Of a DNA stretch of 64,000 nucleotides, positions 50,333 through 61,090 are shown one piece after another. The stretch is taken from NCBI RefSeq assembly GCF_001039355.2, contig NW_019773570.1:23390-87389 (forward strand), written 5' to 3'. The first letter of the stretch is position 1. Every line of letters starts with the position of its first letter. Position numbers and translations under genes: made by a program. Origin of the DNA: Lingula anatina. Lineage: Eukaryota > Brachiopoda > Lingulata > Lingulida > Lingulidae. A model generated the notes under the pieces. That model was not told the DNA's origin. It saw only the letters and a list, made by a program, of their open reading frames with translations, and did no database searches.

Positions 50333-53300
50333 TCAAACCACCAAAAGAGCCTGCCCCAACAAGCTGCCGATGGCAACAAAAAGAGTAAACCAAACGGACA
50401 CAAGATAAGAGGGCGCGTTATTCCCGCCAGCGTCAACAACAGCACGTGGAACGGCTGTAGACAGTGTTGGATCAAACCCCGTGGATGTCCCTCGATCACC
50501 GTTACCAGTAGCTACGGAATTATTACCAGGCTGAGTGGCAGAAGAGGGCGTGGTCGTGGTAGCATTGGGCGTGGCAGTAGGAGTTGCAGTGAGGGTTGTA
50601 GTGGTAAGCCTGGTCGAAGTACTGGGCTTAGAAGTTGTAGTAGGAGTGGTCGTGGTCGTGGTGGTGGGCGTGGTAGAGGGCGTGGTAGATGGCGTGGATG
50701 TGGGCGTTGGAGTGGTGAGCCTGGTCGAGGTTTTAGTGGTCTGCATTGTTGTAGTACTGGACTCAGAAGTTGCAGTAGGAGTGGTCGTAGGCGTGGTAGA
50801 GGGCGTGGAAGTAGGCGTGGTAGTGGTCGCAGTTAAAGCGGGCGTCGTTGATACTGGATCGTTACAAAAATCGCCGGTGCACGCGCAAACGTGCCCCCCG
50901 AAGGTAGCCAAGAGGCCCATTCCTGCGAACATCTCGATAGTCGATTGAAAGGGCCCGAAATTGTTGTCAATATCCCAGCATCCTACAGGGAATTCCTGGC
51001 TGTTTGTTACTTCCCCGTCCCAGCATCCTGATACCCTTTGGTGTATAACAGCCGCCTCTGGTTCATCAGGCTAGAATTCAATACTTATCATTAGAGCATT
51101 AGTTCGTCTTTTTTTTCATTAATCATTCGTCCATGGATACGCTCCATTCACCAGGCTCATTCATTTAATGATTTGTTCGTTGGTTCATTCATTCATTCAT
51201 TCAGTGATTCATCCCCCCCTCCCCTCCACACACACACACATATTCTTTTATGAGTTTGTTCGGCCGTTTATTCTTGCATTCGCAGTACAACTCCTGCTAT
51301 AAGCATGCCGCATTCAATTGTAAACTTACCACCGCGAGTGAAAACGTAGTTATACCGCTCAAGCAGGTGGTGTCCGTTTGACAGTCGGTGTCGTTGTACT
51401 CAGCGGCGTCGCACGAGACGTAGTTGAACTGGAGCGCTGATCCAACCATCCCGAGGGTCATTTGAAGGAGCATGTCATTGGTCCCATTGTAGCCAAGGGC
51501 AACATTGCTACACGCTTTACATTTTGATGCGCATTCCACTGAAAAAAAATAATAACATAAAATAAAGAAAATATATATGTGTATGTGCGTTTATCCATAC
51601 ATTGATTTTGTCATGAAAACGAAACCCTAATACTTTGTGATTACATTTTTGACAGGCAAGAAACTATAAGTTCAGTATTAAAAAGATCTTGAATATAAAA
51701 AATGAGACATTTTTCTTTAATTTGCTCAAAATTCTGTCCCGGTTTCATGCTCCTTATTTTCATGGCAGCGGATGGATTTTATAGACATGTCTTCGTGTTG
51801 GTATTTTATTGAAACAGATCGAAAGGAATAGGCTTTATTACGTGCAAATCATACAAAAAATTATTTCGGTCTGATTCTAAATCCAAACTAAACCGTTGGG
51901 ACCACTTTCACAGCCAGTAAGCTGTTGGTCTAAAATATTATATCACAAAGCCACGTTTCCTGCAGAGATAATAAATGTCATATGATATTCGTCTTTTTAC
52001 TATTTGTATGCCACAGCATTTCGTATTGAACAATTCTTTTTACCGTGATCTTCTTAAATGGTACAATTTACTACCATTTTACACGGTTATCTAACTGTCG
52101 CCAAAATGGTCATTATCAATTGCAATAATAGGTAAATTGGAACAATGAAAAAGACCGTTTGTCTTTCGTCAACTCATCTCTCTTGGTCTCATCCTTTCTG
52201 TCACAAAATCCTATCCAAAACTCCCCCCCCCCCCAAAAAAAAAAATAATAATAATAAATCAAATAGATAAATACATTAATCTACCCTGTCACGTTGAAGC
52301 CAATGGTTACAAAATCCCTAGACGTTATGTAACACCTCGCCACGCACAAATCACATTAGCCATTTTCTGTCACGACGTACATGCAAACAGCGCAATCGTT
52401 CCTGACTTCTGCGGACCACATTACCGATTTCTCCACATGCACGCGAATGCTAAGCATGACCCAGTTCGCTTGATTTCCCTCTCCCAATTTACCTGTGACA
52501 TAACAACGCCTTTCACTATCAGACCATGCGCGCAGCATGCAATTGGGGAATTTCTGTTCCATCTTTCTGTTGCATATTAAATTGTAGTACTGTCTGCTTT
52601 GAGTTGCCTTTATTTGCTTAACGGTGTAACCTATCTGATAATATTTATATTTCACTGTGTATTTTCCTATTTAAAATCTGTTGACGTCTTTAAGACCTAA
52701 ATGTTCGCATTTTTTTAATCAAAGTGGCCTCGAAAACATGGTTATACAAGACTGCATTCGCTCCAGAACTAATATCTTTTACAGACAGAGAAAGATTGTT
52801 CTTTATCACAGCTCACTATCCTGTGCTTCCTTTTAAAGGAGACGAATGAAAAATTTGAGAGATACACACAGAGGCAAGCATTCATTTAACAAGTTCAGCG
52901 CGTTATAAGCCGTCTATTCGTATTGCCATGGGTGTCCTTTATCCTTGTGCAAAAACACAACTGACCACTGGACAGACTGTGGAATGCTTATCGTTAACGC
53001 ATTTGTGACGGTTGACAATCTTGAAAAGTTGCAAAACAACCCGTCGGCTGAAATCGATCCCATGTTTTGATTATTTTTACTTCGGTCAAGGTCTGTGTTA
53101 CAAGGCAGACGCAAACGGAGAGCGTTTCTTTGTGTTAAAACAAACTTGAAAGCAAATAAAGGACAAAAGGAAAGCCTAATCCGCAAGTGACATAAGAAAA
53201 TTTTACAAAAATAAATTATAATAATAAAAAAATGGGAAAAGAGAGAGATCTAGTGAAGTACAAAAAAATAAAAAAAAATACCGGCCAACGGTCCTTCACG

Positions 53301-54377
53301 AATATACTTTACATGGATACTTTAATGAGAACACTAATACTATTTGCCTTGCCGAACAGTTAACTCAGGTATATATAATATGATATAGAAAATCATACTG
53401 GGTTAATTTTGGTATGAGAGGAGACTTATTAGCTATAGGGTATAATAACAGAAAGGGCGAAACACGGCGGCGGGTCGCATCCATAACTGAACTTACCTTT
53501 ACAGTTATAACCCAGCTAGTATTATTTTTACTCTGAAAGAAATCGCTCAACCTTTTCATTATCATAAATGGAACACATAAATTGTTCTAGATTTTTCATT
53601 TTACATAATTACAACAGCAAACCCCGCTACTATTATTTCATAATTTGCGGGAGTTAGTTATCTCGCACATATAATAGAGGTCTTCTCATACCGAGATCGA
53701 TCTAACAGGATCCGAGGGGTTTCTAGCTAAATTGCTTTCAGCTTAAGCGGCTTAGATGTTTGGCACGTCTACTGAAGCTGTTAAACGATAATTGATTTCC
53801 CCCTACCAGCTTCAGTAGGCGTCACAGACATCTAAGCCGCCGAAGTTGAAATTTAGCGAGAATCCCCTCGGAGATAGATCGATTTACAGTTAGTACGATA
53901 GGGTCTGGGAATGGTCCCTTAGATAATTATTCAGCGCTCTCTCTCTCTGTCTCTCTCTCTGTCTCTCTCGCTCTCTGTCCACTGTGATTTTCTTTCTTGG
54001 TATGTTGAGTGTCTGTTCATATGACAAAATACTTCATATCCTTTCATGGATGAAATCACTGACAGCGTCATTAAACTAGGATTATATGGTTCATGTCCTT
54101 GAACTCGCTCGTTCAAAGGTTGCCTTTGACTAATGGAAACTTAAGCTAGAAGTACCAATATTAGATACTACACAAGCAGCCACCTCTTCAACAAATAGCA
54201 TGTGGTATATGGGAAATAAGTGTTGTATGGACTGAAAAATTTTAAAAAATACCCATTTATTTGTTTCCTACTGTACCTCTAGATCTGTTGTCAAACATCA
54301 ATAGCATTTCACATTGCAACACACGTGCGAGGGCGCGCATGTTAATTGAGCGTTGAGTCGCACACGGGCGCACGAGT

Positions 54378-54417
<40 letters not shown>

Positions 54418-55901
54418 GGAGAGAAAGAAACCTTTAAGAGATGTACAACGCGTGATTTAGAAGCCTATGTTTTATTCCGCAGCAATATCCTGACATGGTA
54501 GTATATTTTCCGAACTGCGGATGCAAAAAACAAATCTAGGAATAAGTCTGACAATTTGGATGGAACATTCTTGGAATTGGAAACTTCATTACTTCTGCTT
54601 TTCTTTCGGGTTATTTTGATATGTACTCTAATGATGCAGAGTGGAGGTATTATGTTATAAAATAAGACTCACACGATTCTGCTTTTAAATGTCAAACGTC
54701 TTATGTGTTAGGATCCGCCATTTCATGCGAGTTTTTTTTCTACTCATTTAATTCAAAATGCCTTTCCGTTGATAAAGCACTGACGGTTCATATCGAAATT
54801 ATTTCATATTTATACTAAATGTTTGATTATTGTTTAACGTTTACCTCTCACAAATGTATCCATTGTATAACATGAAGATGAGAGTGCCTGCAAATGTATC
54901 TATGAACATTCAAGTACTCAAATAAAATTATTATTATTATTATTATTATGATTATTATTACATTTATAATCATGTAAAAGCTATGACATAAGGATATCAT
55001 ATTATATTCATCACATGCACGTTTGCAACATTTATCCATGACAAAAACAAGGCACAAGTTAGTAAGTGTTTTACAAAAATAATTTCTAAGTCCAACAGCG
55101 TTTAGACGACGTGTGTAAGGATGATAACACGAAGTGAATACGAAATTTCTCCATATTTATAATAGTTTTAATGTCTAAGATTAGAAAGATCAACGTGCAC
55201 CTCGCTCTCCACAACAGTGTCAACTACTAGTACACATGGCATGGAAATTAATAAGAAGGATGAGTCTGATAATACCTTTAATATTACCTCTAGTATTACC
55301 TGTGATACATTTCACATCTGCGATGGTATACATGTACCTTTCACATCTGTCATGTAGTGAACATCGTTTAAGTAATTAAAACATGAGTGGTTCAATAGCT
55401 ATTGCGCCACACACGATTTTTCTCATTTACTGCTTTAACGTACGCAAAAATAATTAAACTAGGTAACATTTATTGGACATATTTATGATTAATTTGTTTG
55501 TTTGTTAAGTTAATTGCCTATTGACAGGACATTTTGAAAAAGAATCATTCGATCGTTTACAGAGGTCCAATTAAAATATCGACAACAAAAAGATCTTATT
55601 GATTCAAACATGAAGTCTTTTGAAATAAATGCACCGTAGTGATGCGTTGTGAAAAAGTATCATAAATACCAGAAAAAAAAAGACATTTGATGGAATGCTT
55701 TAGCACAATAAGCCACCTGTTTTATCTTAAACATGGTTTCACTGCCTTAAATTTAAAAGCACTGACAATATATAAAATAACTGACAAAAAATCTTTAATG
55801 AGTATGTAAGTACGGAAAAACAAATGCCTCCTACCTTTGACGATGCAAAAGAAGATACACAGCACCAACGCATATCCTACAGTTCGACGATTGTCTTCCA
55901 T
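50333..55901 (-). CDS. Ly6/uPAR-like GPI-anchored protein with Thr-rich stalk
   Basis: Three coding exons, 5' to 3': 55901-55835, 51538-51330, 51070-50333; 1,014 bp, 337 aa. Exon 1 encodes a signal peptide (YALVLCIFFCIVKG) and ends in phase 1. The Cys-rich ectodomain (about 24-162) starts CASKCKAC and closes with CACTGDFCN, like the C-x-C...D-x-C-N end of three-finger Ly6/uPAR domains. Residues about 166-270 are a Thr/Pro/Ser mucin-like stalk with an internal repeat, a likely O-glycosylation region. The last about 30 residues (YLVSVWFTLFVAIGS...) are hydrophobic, run to the stop, and have small residues (AGGNN) before them, as in a GPI-anchor signal. The role is unknown; cell-surface display is inferred. 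The 4.3-kb first intron holds a MITE. An upstream Met (55946) exists but would put charged residues before the signal peptide. Confidence 0.75.
50530..50850. repeat. Coding minisatellite of the Thr-rich stalk
   Basis: GGCGTGGT-type units repeat through the stalk. A longer block, from AAGCCTGGTCGAAG-like to GTAGGAGTGGTCG, occurs twice (starting near 50606 and 50716). The antisense strand stays open as a Val/Gly-rich frame, which is a by-product. Confidence 0.65.
53684..53916. mobile_element. Foldback-family MITE with nested hairpin
   Basis: The outer arms contain GATCGATCTA and GAGGGGTTTCTAGCTAAATT, with their complement at the other side. Inside, GGCTTAGATGT...CTACTGAAGCTG is inverted as CAGCTTCAGTAGGCGTCACAGACATCTAAGCC. 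The right end, read in reverse, is CCATTCCCAGACCCTATCG, nearly the same as the left end of the element at 30411. Confidence 0.75.
54379..54413. repeat. (AG)n microsatellite
   Basis: A pure AG run in the first intron of the Ly6-like gene. Confidence 0.9.
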
Positions 55902-56803
55902 GCTTTCGTTGAACCAGCCACACCCTTCTGGCGCGCTTGTTATCAAAACTCTACAGAATATGCAAAATTATCAGCGCAAAAGCCACGTCTACGAAAGTAT
56001 ACCTGACGACTATGTGAACACCCTTATTATTATGCACACCTTAAGCCTCGTCCGTATTTATACGAACCCGAAAAGATTGCAAGACTGAGTTAAATCGCTC
56101 TCGCATTCAAAAACTCTCACGGTTGTTTACTGGCTCATATAAACACTGCACGTATATGGTTTAACGCATTTATCCAATATGCGGAGATGGTAATAATACC
56201 CTGACCACACGAAACCAGCGTCACATTGAAACTAGACTGTTTGACCTTTGACCTATAATGTGTCCCTCCGCACCAGGCAAGTAAAGCAAAATTAATATAT
56301 TTGCAAGCAGTATTTCAGATAAAAATCGCTGTGCTTCAGAGATTGATGTTTTAGAGCAAAAATAATGAGTAAAAAGATACCGAGAAGATGAAACGCAGAC
56401 GTGTAAATGGGACTATTTTCTCTACCGAAGGTAAACATAACCAACAGTCAAACAAGGAGGATACGTACATACGTCAAATTGCTTGTTTGAGATCTATTTT
56501 AGAAAATTAAAAGATTGTGAAAATACAGTTATTTAAAACAGTATTTATTTAAAACACAAAAAAATCATTTAAAGTTGTTTAAATCGAAAATGTTGTGAAA
56601 ACAAGTTTACAGGGGCTAGAAAAATAGGTTTTTAGACTTATTTGACATCGCTTGAATGCAGGCCCGGTTTCACAAAAAACTTAAGTCAGTCCCTGGCTAA
56701 GGTTACCTGGTCACATGGGCACATCTTGCCCTATCAGGAGCAGTGTAACGGCAATCTCATGTAAATCCTAGTCTAAGCCAGGGAACTTACTTTATTTATT
56801 TTT

Positions 56804-56842
<39 letters not shown>

Positions 56843-59800
56843 TTTTTTTTTTTTTTTAAACTGGGGCAGGTCATTAAGGTAAAAGTGACAGCAAATAAAG
56901 CGTTTCACTAAAAAAAGTCCACAAACTTGGCTAAGTACTTAGTATCTTTGTATCAAAGAATGGCTGTGATTCGACGCTGTTGCTGCGTGACAAAAATAGT
57001 TTTTTGTTGTTACACAATGGCTAAATAACAGCCAATATCGATGTGCAGATATGCATGTTGGGCAAATATTTGAATAAAGCTAGAAAATCGTTGTGCTACG
57101 CTAAGTCATTCCTGCTTGCTAACTGTGAGGAGCATGGTTTCTGTAAAACTTGTTTTACTAACAGTATTATCGTATTACAAATGTGTACGATTCTTTTCCA
57201 CATTTATGTATAAGATATATAAACATTAACTGTGTTTCTTCATTTTCTACCACCACCCAAATTCAGTGTGCAGTGAAATGTTTAGTTGGCAAGGGAGATT
57301 ATCACAGCCATTCAGCTACTGCACTAAAGGAATAGTGGGGGCCTCTTTGCAACCCCACAAACGAAATTTGTGCAAAAATCGTTTAAAAATAATAACTTTT
57401 GCTGACTCGTCACATCATAATTTTTAGGATGATGAGTCTTAATATTTCATATTTAATTTTTATCCCTAAGGCCATAACATTTAATGCAGGCAACAATTTG
57501 CCACATTGTTATTATTGTTAAAATTATTAGGATAGTGAGTTTATATAATAAAAGCGGCCTTGTTTGGCCAAATCACGAACACCCGATAGTCTTTGTTGCC
57601 TTCTCTTTTGTTATGAACGGGACTATGCAAGTTTGTGGTGCACTGGGATGGAGGAGACATAAAATGATTCAAAATGCGTTTTCACAAAGATTGATATTCA
57701 GACACTTTTATATTGGAGGCATATATGTATATTCATTTACACTGCGGTGATATTATAATTGTGTTATATATACCGACAAAGAATGGCACTTACTTATTTG
57801 GTGAAAGATCGTGACTGCCACATACTGTGCTGAAGGGTATATTCCACATCATTAACTAAATCCTGTTTTCCTTTTTAAATCCTTCTTATTTTGCTGCCCG
57901 GTTAAATATGCATGATCGGGATCACGTTAACTCTCAATGGTTCAAGTGCGCTTAGCACACGAAACAGTCCACGGGAAATAAGATCTCACAGTTGCTGTAT
58001 CACCTAACAGCATGGTGAAACAACTGAGAAATGTCACCGCTGGGACATGAAATGCGATAGCGGCGACACGAAGAATGCTGACATATGAATTGTTTCATTT
58101 TCATGCACTACACAGCGTGCGTAAGGAGTAAGGAGCTAGTTTTTATAGATGTGTGTGTGTGTGCGCGCGCGTGTGCGTGTGTGTGTCGTACTCTGTGGGT
58201 CATACATATAGTCACCGTGAAAAATTTACCGGTACCGAAGCATATGGTTAAACAAACAAATATTTTTAACAATTTACCGACCCGGCAAAATGCATCCAAA
58301 TACATGTATGTGCGCACTTCCTCTTCAAATAGAATGGGCACAGTAAGATTGGAAATGTCACGCTGTGCCTTGTAACATTACATATCAATAAAATGTATTA
58401 TTGTCAAGCTGGATTGGCAGGATAGGACTTTTTGCACGGAGACGGTTCATACATAGTAAGAAAATTATAGAATTGTGATCACTCCGCCTCTAATTTAAAA
58501 TACATAGTGCGTCTTTCGGAAGAAAGAGGTCGAGTCTAAATTGATTATTAAAGAAGTAGGAGTTTAAGTTTTTGGGGTAGATTATTTTCATACCGTCTTA
58601 TCTAATATAAGCCATTCCTCACCGTGCAGCGAATCGACTTGTGCTGGTACAGCCGTACGCTATTTACGGTTCAAAATGACCCAAAGTCATTTGTATGATT
58701 TAATATTCTTCGAAGCTTCGAGGCATTCCTAACTCACATTTGCCAGATGAAAAAACCCAGAATAAAAGTACCTGATAACGATATTATCTCTTGAATACTC
58801 CAGAAGGCTAGGTTCTTTAAAGAGTTGTGATTTATCGAGAACAAAGTAATCTTTGAATAATTTAAAATTTTAATTAAAATCAGAAATCATACAAAATATT
58901 GAATCCAAGTGAAAGCACGGATCGAGCAATGATTTGTCGGTAGGGGAAAATGTTTTTTATTTTTATTTTTTTATTTTTTTATTTTTATTTATTTATTTAT
59001 TTTTTTTTTTGACGAAAATCAAAATTGACGCAAATATCCCGTTGAGAATACTTTTACCTAACGTATACTGCACGGGATCTTTGCAATACACGGCGGAAAC
59101 GGCTAAATGGCTCTCTTATTAGGAAGACATATGTTGACCAAAAGAAAAAAGGCACCCAGTAATGGAAGCATTCCAAGTAGATAAATTGTATGACTATTTA
59201 TGAGGATTAATTTGAAAGACTCTTACTAAAAATGTAGTGTTTTTATTATTTTATTTAGACAGAGATGTTAGTTTGCACAGTTTTTTTTTTATTTTTTTTT
59301 TTTTATTTTTTTTTATGGAAAGAAGTGAAAAAAAATTTTTTTCACACGATCAAATATCTAGTAGCTTCAAATAAACGTACAAATATCTAGCCAAAGATCA
59401 AATCAAACAGTCAAAGTAAAGTGTCATAAAAATCTGAATGCTTATTTCTGTAATTCGAAACGCTAGTTATTTCTTTCGGGTTCAATAATTCACAACGATA
59501 TTTATGAATTGCGATTGCTCGCATTTCGATTTTTTACGTGGTCATCTATTACCTTGGACTGATCAATACTTTTATGTATGATCATGTTTTTTGGGATATT
59601 GTCCAAACGATCTGATCAAATTCGATACTAACATTTTAACAAAACGATTATAAGTGGACAGGGTGGGAGTGTTATTTTAATTTTAATTTCAGAAATAGCT
59701 CTGTCGATGGCTATTGTGAGAAAATAAGGATCGTTTAAAGCACACTAAAGGTGGTAAAATTGAAAGGAGAACGGAAGAAATTTAAGAAGAGCACGGGACA

Positions 59801-61032
59801 GGATTGATAGGTTAAAAAGGATATTCAGTGCATATCATGCAAACGTGTGCAATGAAGAAAGAATAATGACGTGGCTCAAGTTACCATATCTCTCTCCGCT
59901 GCCAATTTCGTGTATACGCGACAGTTTTTTCTTAAGAAACAGGAGGGGTCTACATAAAAAAGGAAATTTTAAAAAATGAACATGACAAATGTGTTAACTC
60001 TATTTCGAAGTAAATGATGTGAAATTCGCAGTGATTTAAACGATATTGTTTGATATATAAATTACCGGAAATTGAGACGTTTTAATTAATAGTCTTCAAC
60101 CAGCCACATGTCGTCTGCGTAACGCATGCGCAGTCATCTTTTCCCTCTTTTGCACTTCTTAGGCTGGTGTTGTTGTTTATTAAAACTGAGATAAAACAGG
60201 CCTATGTTCCATACAGTATATTTATTAATGCTATTGTTTAATTTTTCTTTTTTTACGTGCTTCAGAAGTGGATATCAAACGGAAGAATCTTAAATCAAAC
60301 CTGGTATCACTTTGAGAAACCCTGTAACGCTTTTGTCAGATTTATTGATCGTTTGAGAAATCTGGGGCAAGTTTTTTTCTTAATTGCTGAACATCCGTAT
60401 CTTTCTTACGTTTTTTTCCAGCGCCTACTTAAATCAAGATAAATAGATCTTTTGCTTTTCAAGGATATTTTCTATTAATTAGAAAATAACAAACACGTAG
60501 ATAGAGAGACATAATAGCTTTTTTCCACACGTTTAGATTTTTAAAAAAGCTTAAAAATCCAATTGTTAAGTGACAGAATTTACATAATATGTACATCATA
60601 ATGATTACGGAAAGAGACTGAAAGATCTATGCCAACAGATCCTCCCCAACCGCCATTTTCATTTTTTTTATCTAATTCAACATAGCCAAGCATATACCCC
60701 GCATGGTGACACATAGAGAATCAATATCTGAAGTATTGTTCCCGCGGAAAACTTACACATTATTTGTCAAATATCATATCAGCGTTTCAAACGCAGCCCA
60801 ATCGGGAATCGATAGATCCTCCATCGCGCTCTAGCATATGTAAATGCAGGTTTGTCAATAACGGTAAACGAGGAACAATTATTGCACTGCGCGCCTTGGC
60901 GGTGAGCGTGAACCCCGCGCTGTGACAGGCAGACGACATTGGAGCGGACACAAGCAGCCATTACGTTTTTGCGCCCTTGGTAAAAAGACCGTCTGCCGAA
61001 TTATCGCTGACTGGATACTTATTCAAAGAAGG
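55902..61032. other. Gene-poor interval between divergent secreted-protein genes
   Basis: No exon is supported on either strand in about 5 kb. It contains a truncated inverted-repeat element at 56660-56795 followed by a (TTA)n run, a GT/GC run near 58148-58187, and T-rich tracts near 58955-59010 and 59281-59314. Promoter regions of the Ly6-like gene (left end) and of the plus-strand gene (right end) must lie here. CGCATGCGCA at about 60123-60132 resembles an NRF1 site. Confidence 0.45.
56660..56795. mobile_element. Truncated MITE-like element (CCCGGTTTCACAAAA end)
   Basis: Left end GGCCCGGTTTCACAAA, then inverted segments CCCTGGCTAAGG and CTAAGCCAGGGA. The expected right terminus is missing and an ATT-rich microsatellite starts there. 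Non-coding. Confidence 0.45.
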
Positions 61033-61090
61033 ATGCTTCTGCGGATGTCAACGTTCTTAGTAGCTGTCACGCTACTAGCTGTCAGTACAG
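61033..61090 (+). CDS. First coding exon of a secreted or membrane protein (partial gene)
   Basis: ATG at 61033 begins a 19-codon leader (MLLRMSTFLVAVTLLAVST) that has a basic start, a hydrophobic core and small residues at the end. It is followed at once by a strong donor (ACAG then GTAAGT), in phase 1. The phase-1 intron straight after a signal peptide is the same arrangement as exon 1 of the Ly6-like gene to its left. The rest of the gene is not found up to the end of the window, so its identity is unknown. An in-frame Met upstream (60922) would spoil the leader. Confidence 0.5.

Larger units (their letters stand above)
51539..55834. other. First intron of the Ly6-like gene
   Basis: A 4.3-kb intron without recognised exons. 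It carries an element of the foldback family (53684-53916), a CT-rich run (about 53937-53975), a (GA)n run (54379-54413) and a (TTA)n run (about 54928-54960). Confidence 0.5.

Noticed and set aside
50535-50948. 137-residue Val/Gly-rich open frame on the plus strand
   Set aside because: It is the antisense of the Thr-rich stalk; GGCGTGGT repeats keep both strands open. It has no leader, splice or domain support.
57484-57750. 88-aa plus-strand frame
   Set aside because: No domain, AT-rich composition like the surroundings, no splice context.
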